64,000 bases of DNA. Source: Saccharothrix violaceirubra. GTDB lineage: Bacteria > Actinomycetota > Actinomycetes > Mycobacteriales > Pseudonocardiaceae. Positions within the stretch are counted from its first letter, which is position 1; the number at the start of each line of letters is the position of its first letter. The notes beneath the pieces were generated by a model that saw only the letters and a list, made by a program, of their open reading frames with translations, was not told the origin of the DNA and ran no database searches. The stretch spans positions 3,286,001 through 3,350,000 of the forward strand of contig NZ_JACHJS010000001.1 in NCBI RefSeq assembly GCF_014203755.1, in the 5' to 3' direction. Shown in pieces: positions 18,757-26,579 of this stretch. Both the position numbers and the translations under genes were made by a program.

Positions 18757-19467
18757 ATGCCTCCGGATTTCAGCAAGGAGACCGTCGATCGGTGGCAGGT
18801 ATTCGGCGGGATGGCGGGCGTGGCGGCGCTCGCGGTTTCCGCCATCGGCGGGCTGAAGGATTCCCTGCCGCTGTCGTTGGCGGCCGGCGGGGTGGTGACG
18901 CTGGTCGGAGTGCTGCTGCTGTACCGGTGGGGGCGGCAGGCCGGATTCCAGCGGTTCCTGATTCCCGTCGTCGTCACCCTGATCGGCGCGTTGACGACAG
19001 GATTCCTGATCGCGCGGAATCTCTCACCGTCGACGTCCGGTACCGGCACGACGGGCTCCGCTTCCCGGACGACGGCGAAAAGCGTCGCACCGGCCGCCGC
19101 GGGTGAACCGGCGCGTTTTCGCGAGGGTCGCGTCGTGTTGAACGAGTACTCGTGGGTCGATCTGGATTCGCACGGGGAAAGCGGGGGAGTGGGGTCGGGG
19201 TCCCCGGCCTCCAACGGCCACGACCTGTCCTACAGCTACGGCCTGAACGCGGCCGAGCGGCTCGCGGTCGTGTCCGCGGAGTCGCCGGGGTACCGCGACT
19301 GCTACGAGGCGACCGACCTGCGGACCTACCTCGACGGCGACACGGTCAAGCGCGGGCCGGCGTTCTGCGTGAAGACCTCGGAGGGTCGGTGGGCGCGGGT
19401 CGTGGTCGACGCGTCCGGCTGGCCGGGTTCGGTCACGCTCGACGTCGTCGTGTGGGAGAAGGAGTAG
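18757..19467 (+). CDS. Two-TM protein with extracytoplasmic domain
   Basis: A 236-residue protein not recognised by family. Residues 12-30 and about 35-85 contain two to three membrane helices, then a Ser/Thr/Gly linker (SPSTSGTGTTGSASRTTAKS) leads to a likely extracytoplasmic C-terminal domain with two cysteines (DCYEATDL and AFCVKTSEG) that could form a disulfide. C-terminal strands VVVDASGWPGSVTLDVVVW suggest a beta fold. ATG 18757 starts just before the first helix. Convergent with the SnoaL-like gene. Function unknown. Confidence 0.7.
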   Translation: MPPDFSKETVDRWQVFGGMAGVAALAVSAIGGLKDSLPLSLAAGGVVTLVGVLLLYRWGRQAGFQRFLIPVVVTLIGALTTGFLIARNLSPSTSGTGTTGSASRTTAKSVAPAAAGEPARFREGRVVLNEYSWVDLDSHGESGGVGSGSPASNGHDLSYSYGLNAAERLAVVSAESPGYRDCYEATDLRTYLDGDTVKRGPAFCVKTSEGRWARVVVDASGWPGSVTLDVVVWEKE

Positions 19468-19470
19468 CCC

Positions 19471-19842
19471 TCACGGCGCGAAGGGCGCGGTGATCGGCGT
19501 GGTCTGGGCGACCGCGATCCGCCAGCGGTCGGGCTGTCGGACCAGCACGTAGGTGAGCCGGGCCGTCAGCTCGTCGGCGAGGCCGGAGACGTGCTTGAGG
19601 CAGCTCACGATCGCGACGTCGGGCGAGACGAGGCGGATGTCCTCGACGTCGGACCGGGTGGTCACGTCGGCGAGCGGCGAGTCGAGCGCGGCGGCCATCG
19701 CGTCGCGGAGGGCGGCCCGGCCGAGCACCCGGCGTCCGGCGAGGTTGACGACCACGACGTCCTCGGTGTGCAGGGCGACGAAGGGGTCCAGGTCCGACTG
19801 GTGGCGTTCGGCGTCGGCGATGGTCCGGCGGATGTCGTCCAC
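19471..19842 (-). CDS. SnoaL/NTF2-like protein (SgcJ/EcaC type)
   Basis: A 123-residue cone-fold protein: DDIRRTIADAERHQSDLDPFVALHTEDV at the N terminus, LGRAALRDAMAAAL, and YVLVRQPDRWRIAVAQTTPI at the end, typical of the SgcJ/EcaC family. Members include small polyketide cyclase-like and unknown enzymes; none is assignable here. GTG 19842 is preceded by GAGAGGACC. Divergent from the TetR gene at 19926, with two palindromic operators between them. Confidence 0.83.
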   Translation of the reverse strand: MDDIRRTIADAERHQSDLDPFVALHTEDVVVVNLAGRRVLGRAALRDAMAAALDSPLADVTTRSDVEDIRLVSPDVAIVSCLKHVSGLADELTARLTYVLVRQPDRWRIAVAQTTPITAPFAP

Positions 19843-19857
19843 GGTGGGGTCCTCTCG

Positions 19858-19905
19858 TAACGGAGCGATTTGCTCCGTTATACGTGCGGAGCGGATCGCT
19901 CCGCA
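19858..19905. promoter_or_regulatory. Twin palindromic TetR operators
   Basis: Site 1: TAACGGAGC-N5-GCTCCGTTA (19858-19880), a perfect 9-base inverted repeat. Site 2: TGCGGAGC-N5-GCTCCGCA (19885-19905), a perfect 8-base inverted repeat. Both share the core CGGAGC-N5-GCTCCG, and their centres are 26 bases apart. They fill the divergent promoter region between the SnoaL-like gene and the TetR gene; a -10-like TATGCT at 19911-19916 precedes the TetR ATG by 9 bases. Confidence 0.8.
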
Positions 19906-19925
19906 ACCGTTATGCTGATCACCCC

Positions 19926-20585
19926 ATGACCAAGCGCACCGCGGCCCGCCAGGCCGAAGCCGAACGCAACGACCGCGCCCTGCTCGTGGCCGCCCGCGAG
20001 GTCGTGGGCAGCGAAGGCGCGCACGCCTCCGTGGCCGCGATCGCCGAACGCGCGGGCGTGGGCATCGGCAGCCTGTACCGGCGCTACCGCACGAAAGAGG
20101 AGCTGTTCCAGCGCCTGTGCGCGATCGCCCTGGACGACTACCTCCAGGCCGCGCGGGAGGGGCTGGCCGACCCCGACCCGTGGGCGGGGCTGGCGCACTA
20201 CGTGACGACCTCGCTCGCGCTGGGACCGGGTTCGCTGGCGCCGATCGCCGGCACGATCACCGTGACCCCGGAGATGGTGGAGAAGAGCGCGTCGGGCGAC
20301 GAGGCCGTGGCCGGACTGGTGTCCCGCGCCCACGCGTCCGGCGTCCTGCGGCCCGACGCCACCGCGGCCGACCTGGAACTGCTGATCGAGCAGCTCTCCC
20401 GGTCGCCCCTGCTCGACCAGCTCCGCAAGCAGGGCCGTGCCGACCTCCTGCCGGCCGCGCTCGCCGCCCGTGCGCGGCTGGTCACGATCGCCCTGGACGG
20501 CCTGCGCGCCGGCACGACCCCGTTGCCGGGCGACCCGCCGGGCTACGAGTTGTTCACCGAGCGCTGGTCGAAGCCCGCGGACTGA
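19926..20585 (+). CDS. TetR-family regulator
   Basis: A 219-residue regulator. HTH: VAAIAERAGVGIGSLYRRYRTKEE at about 38-61; C-terminal domain of the TetR_C_13/SbtR-like type. It starts MTKRTAARQAEAE and is probably translated from a leaderless message. The twin operators upstream and the divergent SnoaL-like gene indicate local auto- and cross-repression. Its last 43 bases overlap the end of convergent kamA. Confidence 0.92.
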   Translation: MTKRTAARQAEAERNDRALLVAAREVVGSEGAHASVAAIAERAGVGIGSLYRRYRTKEELFQRLCAIALDDYLQAAREGLADPDPWAGLAHYVTTSLALGPGSLAPIAGTITVTPEMVEKSASGDEAVAGLVSRAHASGVLRPDATAADLELLIEQLSRSPLLDQLRKQGRADLLPAALAARARLVTIALDGLRAGTTPLPGDPPGYELFTERWSKPAD

Positions 20586-21916
20586 TCCGACCACCAGCGG
20601 CGGCCGGACTCCGGGAGGGTCGGGAGGGGGTCGTAGTACGGGTGGCGTCGGGTCAGGGCGTCGGGATCGTCGTGGTCCAGCGTCGTGCGGTAGTTCTTGG
20701 TCCAGTGGGAGATCCCGCGTTCCCGGTCGTACGCCGTGACCTGGTGGACCCAGCGCTTCCCGACGTAGGGCACGTCGCACACGATGCGCGGGGTGGCGTA
20801 GCCGGGCAGGTAGCCCATGATCGCCAGTTGCAGGTCCTGCGCCTCCCAGAGCGCCAGCCGCCAGTGCTCGGCGCCGGGGATCATGTCGCACAGGTAGAAG
20901 TAGTAGGGCAGCACGCCCGCCTCGCCCTGGAGCGCGAAGCACAGGTCCAGCAGGTCCGTGGACGTCGCGTTCACGCCGCGCAGCAGCACGCCCTGGTTGC
21001 GCACGTCGCGCACGCCGACGTCGAGCACCGTCCGGGCGGCCTTGGCGACCAGGGGCGTGACCGAGTTGACGTGGTTGACGTGGGTGTGCAGCGCCAGGTT
21101 CACGCCCCGGCGCGCGGCGGTGCGGGCGACCCGTTCGAGGCCCTCGACCACGGTCGGTTGCAGCCAGTGCTGGGGGAGCCCGGCCAACGCCTTGGTCGCG
21201 AGCCGCACGTCGCGGACGGTGTCCACGGCCAGCAGGCGCATGAGGAACGACTCCAGGCGCGGCCACGGGACGTTCGCCACGTCGCCGCCGGAGACCACGA
21301 CGTCGCGCACGGCCGGCGTGGCGCGCAGGTACTCGATCATGCGGTCCTGGCGGTCGACGGGTTTGAGTTCGAGCCGCTGCTTGTCGACCTGTGGCGTGGA
21401 GTTGCCGACGAGGTCCATCCGCGTGCAGTGGCCGCAGTACTGGGGGCAGGTCGACACGAGTTCGGCCAGCACCTTGGTCGGGTAGCGGTGGGTCAGGCCC
21501 TCGACGACCCACATGTCCGATTCGTGCAGGGAGTCGCGGCTGGAGCGGGGGTGGCTGGGCCACGCCGCGCGGTCGGAGGCGACGGGCAGCATGTACCGGC
21601 GGACCGGGTCCTCGCGGAACGCGCCGGGGTCCATGGTGTTGAGCATCTGGGGCGGCAGGAGCATGGCCATGGTGGCGTGCCGTGCCTGGTCCTCGGCGAG
21701 GTCGGCGTAGAACGCGTCGTCGACGAGGTCGCCGAGGACGTCGCGCAGTTGTCGTGGGTTCTTCACGCAGTGCGCGCGTTGCCACTGGGCGTCGTGCCAC
21801 TGGCGTTCGGTGACGTCGCGCCAGCCGGGGAAGCGGCGCCAGTCCGGTTCGACGAGTTCGCGGCGGCGGTACGCGTAGGGCTGGAGCGCGGGCTCGACAT
21901 CGTGCAGCGCAGTCAT
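20543..21916 (-). CDS. kamA: Lysine 2,3-aminomutase (radical SAM)
   Basis: A 457-residue KamA-family enzyme, converting L-lysine to L-beta-lysine with a 4Fe-4S cluster, SAM and PLP. The cluster motif is CPQYCGHC (Cys 157, 161, 164). PLP lysine is probably Lys 387 in DVPYVGKRW, and the two aspartates that bind the substrate epsilon-amino group in the clostridial enzyme appear conserved as Asp 344 (YLCDMIPGAEHWR) and Asp 381. Start ATG 21916 has GGGAG five bases upstream. About 40 residues longer than the clostridial enzyme, mainly at the N terminus. The rest of a lysine-degradation set (kdd, kamD, kamE, kal) lies 3.6 kb away, and a shared upstream motif links them. Confidence 0.85.
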   Translation of the reverse strand: MTALHDVEPALQPYAYRRRELVEPDWRRFPGWRDVTERQWHDAQWQRAHCVKNPRQLRDVLGDLVDDAFYADLAEDQARHATMAMLLPPQMLNTMDPGAFREDPVRRYMLPVASDRAAWPSHPRSSRDSLHESDMWVVEGLTHRYPTKVLAELVSTCPQYCGHCTRMDLVGNSTPQVDKQRLELKPVDRQDRMIEYLRATPAVRDVVVSGGDVANVPWPRLESFLMRLLAVDTVRDVRLATKALAGLPQHWLQPTVVEGLERVARTAARRGVNLALHTHVNHVNSVTPLVAKAARTVLDVGVRDVRNQGVLLRGVNATSTDLLDLCFALQGEAGVLPYYFYLCDMIPGAEHWRLALWEAQDLQLAIMGYLPGYATPRIVCDVPYVGKRWVHQVTAYDRERGISHWTKNYRTTLDHDDPDALTRRHPYYDPLPTLPESGRRWWSDQSAGFDQRSVNNS

Positions 21917-21939
21917 ACGTGCTCCCTCACGGTCGAAAC

Positions 21940-21953
21940 GCGTAAAGATATCC
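21940..21953. promoter_or_regulatory. Motif shared with kdd operon, copy 1
   Basis: GCGTAAAGATATCC, 24 bases before the kamA ATG, matches GCGTGAAGATATCC upstream of kdd at 13 of 14 positions. Orientation relative to the gene is opposite in the two places, so it would have to act as a protein-binding site, not a promoter element. Confidence 0.5.
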
Positions 21954-22024
21954 TGCCAGTATCGGCGCTCAACGTAAATATTTCGGCAGGGAGCTTTCCG
22001 GGCGTCTCGTTCGTTGAGCCGGTC

Positions 22025-22507
22025 ATGCGTGTGTTCGCCGTGTTGCTGATCGGCCTGGCCGTCGAGCTGACCACCCTGGTGTGGGCGTTCGGCGCGTGGG
22101 GATTCCTCACGACCCTGGGCCTGCTCGTGCTCGGGGGTGTCGTCGGCTCGGTGCTGATCCGCCGTGAAGGGGCACGCACGATGGCGGCGTTCACCGAGGC
22201 GCTGCGCAGCCGGCGCGAGCCGCACCAGGAGATCGCCGACGGCGTCCTGATCGCGGCGGCCGGCCTGCTGATCGTCGTGCCCGGCTTCCTCAGCGACCTG
22301 GCCGGGCTGTTCCTGCTCTTCCCGCCCACCCGGCGGCTCGTCAGCCGGCGACTGGCCCGCGGCGCCGAGCGGCGCGCGGCCACGATCACGCTCAACCAGC
22401 GCTACGGTCGGCCGCCGACGTCCGGCGGTGTCGTGATCGACGGTGACGTAGTGGACGTCCGCGCCGATGACCACGACGGGCGGCCGAACCGCCCGGAACT
22501 GACCTGA
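22025..22507 (+). CDS. fxsA: FxsA-family membrane protein
   Basis: A 160-residue FxsA homologue: MRVFAVLLIGLAVELTTLVWA and GFLTTLGLLVLGGVVGSVLIRREG form the first helices; VLIAAAGLLIVVPGFLSDLAGLFLLFPPTR holds the conserved PGF-SD-G segment. FxsA influences phage exclusion in E. coli; its cellular role is unclear. A charged C-terminal tail (DDHDGRPNR) follows. Divergent from kamA, with the GCGTAAAGATATCC motif between. Confidence 0.85.
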   Translation: MRVFAVLLIGLAVELTTLVWAFGAWGFLTTLGLLVLGGVVGSVLIRREGARTMAAFTEALRSRREPHQEIADGVLIAAAGLLIVVPGFLSDLAGLFLLFPPTRRLVSRRLARGAERRAATITLNQRYGRPPTSGGVVIDGDVVDVRADDHDGRPNRPELT

Positions 22508-22522
22508 TCGACAGGAGGCCAG

Positions 22523-23416
22523 GTGGCGACGCTGAACCGCGGGATGTGGGACCGGGGCCGGTCACGACTGATCGACTACGCCGCACGCGCGCTGTCGGGC
22601 TACGACACGGTCGTGTCGCGGTTACGAGAAGCGGCCCGGGAGCACGAGTCCGAGGAGACGCGCCAGTACCTGGCGTTGTTCGAGCAGGACAACGAGGACC
22701 TGCGCACGCAGATCGCCGAGCACAAGCGGCATACCGCCGAGATGGTGGCCGAGCGCGCGTACCTCGTCGAGGAGCTGGAGGCGTTGCAGGGCGAGAACGT
22801 CGACCTGCGGCACCGCTGGGACGACGCGCGCCGCAAGCTCGCGCTGGTCGAGCCCCTGCTGTGGCGTGATCATGCCGACGCGATGGCCGCGTTCGCCGAG
22901 TCGCCCACGCCCGACGGGGTCGAGTCCGCGGGCGACGCGGCCCTGTTCGCGCAGGCGTACCTGTCCGACCACCTCGTGCTGCCGGACTCGGCGTGCGTGG
23001 ACCTGGAGGCGATCGACACGGCGGTGGAGTCCAAGGCGTGGGGGCAGACGTCCCTGCGCGGGTTCCTCGCGTTGCACGCCTACGGCCGGGCGCTCTCGGC
23101 CGGCGAGCCGGGCTCGTTCTGGACGTGGTGCGTGAACTCCGGGCACCCGTACGCGTGGACGGCGACGTCGAAGAAGCTGGCCATGGCCGAGAGCGCGACG
23201 GTGAAGAACACCGACAAGCTGCGGGCCAAGCGGATCTTCGAGGTGGACCCCTCGGTCGACCCGTCCGGGCACCTGTTCATGGAGGCCCACCTGAAGATCG
23301 CCGAGGGCGGCGGGAACCTGGCGCCGCGGGTGTACTTCCACCCGTCGCGCGAGCAGGGGCGGGTGCACGTGGGCTACTTCGGGCCGCATCGCAACGTGCC
23401 CAATACGGTCGCCTGA
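22523..23416 (+). CDS. Unknown coiled-coil protein
   Basis: A 297-residue protein of unrecognised family. Residues about 28-115 are strongly charged and heptad-like (RLREAAREHESEETRQYLAL, RTQIAEHKRHTAEMVAERAY), predicting a long coiled coil. The C-terminal 150 residues are globular and rich in aromatic residues, ending with an Arg/His-rich segment (PRVYFHPSREQGRVHVGYFG) that could bind nucleic acid. GTG 22523 has CAGGAGG upstream and lies 15 bases after fxsA, so they are probably co-transcribed. Confidence 0.65.
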   Translation: MATLNRGMWDRGRSRLIDYAARALSGYDTVVSRLREAAREHESEETRQYLALFEQDNEDLRTQIAEHKRHTAEMVAERAYLVEELEALQGENVDLRHRWDDARRKLALVEPLLWRDHADAMAAFAESPTPDGVESAGDAALFAQAYLSDHLVLPDSACVDLEAIDTAVESKAWGQTSLRGFLALHAYGRALSAGEPGSFWTWCVNSGHPYAWTATSKKLAMAESATVKNTDKLRAKRIFEVDPSVDPSGHLFMEAHLKIAEGGGNLAPRVYFHPSREQGRVHVGYFGPHRNVPNTVA

Positions 23417-23450
23417 CGACCCGGTCGGCGGGTCGTCGACCCGCCGCCCG

Positions 23451-24215
23451 TCAGGCCCGGATCGCGGTGAGTCCCCACGTGGCGTAGGGGAGCGTGACCG
23501 ACTCGCCCACGGTCGCGGCCACGGCGTCGAGCACCTCGGCGAGGTGTCCGGGCGGCAGGCCCGTCAGTCCGCCGGAGGTCGGGATCAGGTCCAGCAGCTC
23601 GGCCCGGCTGTAGGTGCGCTCCCAGTCGTGCCGCCACACCACGGGCTCGTCGAACCCGCCCGCCGCGCGGACGCCGTCCGCCGCCCTGGTGTAAAGCCCC
23701 TGGTAGGCGTCCAGGATCGACCGGTCGCCGAACCCGATCGGCGAGTCCGGCGCCACCCGTCGGTACGCGTCGGCCAGGGCGTGCGCCGTCGGGGCCGGGA
23801 GTTCGTACACGTGCCCGAACGGGGCGAGCACGCCTCCCGGACGCAGGACCCGTGCCGCCTTCGCCGCGCCCGCGACCGGGTCGACCCAGTGCCAGGCCGT
23901 GCCGGAGACGACGGCGTCGAACAGGCGTCCGGCGGGCTCCCACGCCTCGAAGGTCGCCACCTCGACGTCGACGCCCGTGCGCCGGGCGAAGTCGGCCATG
24001 CGCGTGTCGGGTTCGACGCCGAGCACCGTGCGTCCGGCGGCCAGGAACTGCCGGGCCGCGATGCCCGTGCCGCAGCCCACGTCGACGAGGGCGGGGCCGG
24101 GCGCGGCGGACACGACACGCGCGATCACCTCCCTCGGGTACGCGGCGCGGGTCCGGTCGTATCGTGCGGGGTCGACGCCGAACGACTCGGCGAGATCACG
24201 GCGGGAAGTGGGCAT
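23451..24215 (-). CDS. Class I SAM-dependent methyltransferase
   Basis: A 254-residue methyltransferase with SAM motif I LVDVGCGTGIAARQF (about 43-57), motif II GVEPDTRM and the post-motif HWVDP/AARVLRPGGVLAPFG, as in Methyltransf_11 proteins acting on small molecules. Substrate unknown. Its ATG (24213-24215) lies inside an 18-base palindrome, so the divergent TetR probably represses it by blocking initiation. Confidence 0.88.
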   Translation of the reverse strand: MPTSRRDLAESFGVDPARYDRTRAAYPREVIARVVSAAPGPALVDVGCGTGIAARQFLAAGRTVLGVEPDTRMADFARRTGVDVEVATFEAWEPAGRLFDAVVSGTAWHWVDPVAGAAKAARVLRPGGVLAPFGHVYELPAPTAHALADAYRRVAPDSPIGFGDRSILDAYQGLYTRAADGVRAAGGFDEPVVWRHDWERTYSRAELLDLIPTSGGLTGLPPGHLAEVLDAVAATVGESVTLPYATWGLTAIRA

Positions 24216-24224
24216 GTGCCCACT
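24207..24224. promoter_or_regulatory. Palindromic operator over methyltransferase start
   Basis: AGTGGGCA-TG-TGCCCACT, a perfect 8-base inverted repeat. It includes the start codon of the methyltransferase and lies 18 bases before the TetR ATG. Confidence 0.65.
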
Positions 24225-24241
24225 CTAAGGGGAACGGTGCG

Positions 24242-24832
24242 ATGCCGACCGGTGTGGCGCTGCGCGATCCGCGTCAGCGGCTGTTCGACGCGGCCGAACG
24301 GGTCCTGCTGCGGGCCGGGGCCACCGGTCTGACCAGCCGGGCGGTCACGGACGAGGCCGGGGTGGCGAAAGGGGTCCTGCACCGGCACTTCGGCGACTTC
24401 GACGCGTTCCTCGTCGAGCTGGTGCTCGACCGCATCGCCCGCGTCGACGCGCGGGCCGGCCGGTTGCGGGCGAAGGTCGGTGCCGGTGCCGTGGTCGACA
24501 ACCTGACGAGCGTGCTGCTGGAGAGCTTCGACCGGGTCATGATCGCGATCGTGGTGCTGGTCGTCGCACGCGACGAGGTGCGTACCCGGCTGCGCGCGGC
24601 CGGCACCGCCCGGTTCCCGCTCGTCGGCGAGGCCGTGGCCATGGTCGCCGGCTATTTGGCGGCCGAACGCGACCTCGGCCGGCTCGCGGCGGACGCGGAC
24701 GTCGACGCGCTCGCGCCCACGGTGATCGGCGCGGCGCAGTTGCTGTTCACCGAGCGGCACGACACTTCGCCCGAGCCCGAGGCCGTGCGGAAGGTCGTGG
24801 TCACGGTGCTCGCGGGCGTGCTGTCGGCCTAG
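24242..24832 (+). CDS. TetR-family regulator
   Basis: A 196-residue regulator with HTH TSRAVTDEAGVAKGVLHRHFGDFD at about 30-53. AAGGGGAACG is placed 6 bases before ATG 24242. Divergent from the methyltransferase; the palindrome between them is the likely operator. The C-terminal domain has long hydrophobic helices (MIAIVVLVVARDEV). Confidence 0.88.
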   Translation: MPTGVALRDPRQRLFDAAERVLLRAGATGLTSRAVTDEAGVAKGVLHRHFGDFDAFLVELVLDRIARVDARAGRLRAKVGAGAVVDNLTSVLLESFDRVMIAIVVLVVARDEVRTRLRAAGTARFPLVGEAVAMVAGYLAAERDLGRLAADADVDALAPTVIGAAQLLFTERHDTSPEPEAVRKVVVTVLAGVLSA

Positions 24833-24932
24833 TACGCGATTCGGGTGCGGTTCGTTCTTCGACGGCGCGGCCCGATGCCGCTGTCGCACCGGGGGCGCAC
24901 CGCCCCGCGCGTACCCGCACCCGGAGCACGGA

Positions 24933-25409
24933 CTAGCGCGGCGGGTACGGGCCCAGCGGGTGGTCGGCCCGGGGGTAGGGGCCGCGGGGGAGCTGGGTGT
25001 CGGCGTAGACCAGGTCGCCCACCACGCGCAGCAGGTCGGCCGGGCCGTAGCGGGTCGGCCTGCCCGGCAGGCGGCTGCCCAGGGCCTGGCGCCCGTCGGG
25101 TGCGGTGAAGGTGATCGAGCCGAGCACGCCGTCGCGGCTCGACGCCGCCCGCGCGCCCGGACCGTCGCACCACTCGAGGAGATCCGTGCGCGCGGGTTCG
25201 GCCACGCGCGCGGCGGCGTCGCGCAGCCGGGCGACGGCGTGTCCGAGCGGAAGGTCGAACGGCGCGTCGGAAGGGGCGCCTTCGACGTCGTTGAGCGCGT
25301 CCCGCACGGCGTGGTGCAACCGCAGCGAGGCCCACACGACCCGGCCGAGCGCGGGGAGCAGGTCCTCGTCGCACGGCATGCTCGCCGACCAGTAGTCGTA
25401 GTCGATCAC
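24933..25409 (-). CDS. Hypothetical protein
   Basis: A 158-residue protein I do not recognise. The N-terminal half is helical (LLPALGRVVWASLRLHHAVR), then a short strand segment (GVLGSITFTAPDGRQALG), a helix with LLRVVGDLVY, and a Pro/Arg-rich C-terminal tail (LPRGPYPRADHPLGPYPPR). Codon use (GC-rich third positions) supports real coding. GTG 25409 is the first good start. Cytoplasmic by appearance. Confidence 0.6.
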   Translation of the reverse strand: MIDYDYWSASMPCDEDLLPALGRVVWASLRLHHAVRDALNDVEGAPSDAPFDLPLGHAVARLRDAAARVAEPARTDLLEWCDGPGARAASSRDGVLGSITFTAPDGRQALGSRLPGRPTRYGPADLLRVVGDLVYADTQLPRGPYPRADHPLGPYPPR

Positions 25410-25475
25410 GGCGTCATTGTTCCGTACCTGTCACGACGTCCGACCCGGTCGATGCTTGCGCCAACAGTACCAACG

Positions 25476-25489
25476 GCGTGAAGATATCC
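25476..25489. promoter_or_regulatory. Motif shared with kamA, copy 2
   Basis: GCGTGAAGATATCC, ending 34 bases before the kdd ATG; matches the copy upstream of kamA at 13 of 14 bases. Confidence 0.5.
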
Positions 25490-25523
25490 CGGTCACACCC
25501 GAACTGGCCGAAGGATTTCCTTC

Positions 25524-26579
25524 ATGTCTGTCCACGGTCTGCACCGCGTCCTGGAACCGCCCGGTGTCCTGCCGCAGCGGGCCGACCGGCTGGACCCCAC
25601 GCCCGTGTGCGGGCCGGACGAGGTACTGGTCGACGTCGGGCTCCTCAACCTCGACGCCGCGTCCTTCCGGCAACTGCGCGAGGCGCACGGTCCGGGGATC
25701 CGCGACGCGGTCCTCGACATCGTGGCCGCGCGCGGCAAGATGCAGAACCCGGTCACCGGGTCGGGCGGCATGCTGCTGGGCACGGTTCGGGAGGTCGGGC
25801 CCGACTCGCCGCTGGGGCTGCGTCCCGGCGACCGCGTCGCCACCCTCGTGTCCCTGACCCTGACGCCGCTGACGATCACCGGGATGGACTGGGACGGCAC
25901 CACCGAGCAGGTGCCGTGCCGGGGCACCGCGATCCTGTTCGCCCGCTCGATCGCCGCCGTGCTGCCCGACGACCTGCCCGACGCGCTCGCCCTGGCCGTG
26001 CTCGACGTGTGCGGTGCGCCCGCACTCACCGACCGGGTCGTGCGCCGCCATGACCGACCGGTCGTGCTCGTCCTCGGTGCGGGCGGCAAGTCCGGCACGT
26101 TGTCGCTGGTGGCCGCCCGCCGCGCCGGTGCGTCCCGGGTGATCGGACTCGTCCCGCACGAGGCCGAGGCGGACCGCGTCCGCCGCTCGGGCCTGGCCGA
26201 CGAGGTGGTGACCGCCGACGCCCGGGACCCGCTGGCGGTGGTGGCGGCGCTGGCCGGCGGCACACCCGCGCACCCGACGGAAACCGCACCGGCCACGCCC
26301 TCGGGAACCGGCGCCGACGTCACCGTGGTCTGCGTCGACGTGCCGGGCTGCGAGCACGGAGCCATCCTCGCCACCGCCGACGGCGGCACGATCGTGTTCT
26401 TCTCCATGGCCACCTCGTTCACCGCCGCCGCCCTGGGCGCCGAAGGACTGGCCGCCGACGTGGAGATGCTCGTCGGCAACGGCTACGTCCCAGGTCACGC
26501 CGCATTCGCCCTCGACATCGTGCGGACCGAACCTGCCGTGCGCGCGGTGTTCGAGCACCGGCAGACTCCACAGCCGTGA
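25524..26579 (+). CDS. kdd: L-erythro-3,5-diaminohexanoate dehydrogenase
   Basis: A 351-residue MDR-superfamily-like dehydrogenase with a nucleotide-binding segment VLVLGAGGKSGTLSLVAARRAG at about 186-207. It matches Kdd of the lysine fermentation pathway, which oxidatively deaminates 3,5-diaminohexanoate to 5-amino-3-oxohexanoate with NAD+ (EC 1.4.1.11). Assignment rests on the family look plus the operon with lysine 5,6-aminomutase and Kal. A weak AAGGA lies 9 bases before ATG 25524. It overlaps the next gene by GTGA, so all five genes are probably one transcript. An Ala/Thr/Pro-rich insertion occurs around residues 250-265. Confidence 0.85.
   Translation: MSVHGLHRVLEPPGVLPQRADRLDPTPVCGPDEVLVDVGLLNLDAASFRQLREAHGPGIRDAVLDIVAARGKMQNPVTGSGGMLLGTVREVGPDSPLGLRPGDRVATLVSLTLTPLTITGMDWDGTTEQVPCRGTAILFARSIAAVLPDDLPDALALAVLDVCGAPALTDRVVRRHDRPVVLVLGAGGKSGTLSLVAARRAGASRVIGLVPHEAEADRVRRSGLADEVVTADARDPLAVVAALAGGTPAHPTETAPATPSGTGADVTVVCVDVPGCEHGAILATADGGTIVFFSMATSFTAAALGAEGLAADVEMLVGNGYVPGHAAFALDIVRTEPAVRAVFEHRQTPQP

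Noticed and set aside
20543..21916. KamA as part of a streptothricin- or viomycin-type antibiotic cluster
   Set aside because: No NRPS, thioesterase or carrier genes are nearby, while other lysine-degradation genes are.
20543..22474. Longer 643-residue version of KamA
   Set aside because: The extra 186 residues are antisense to fxsA, and GGGAG directly precedes ATG 21916.
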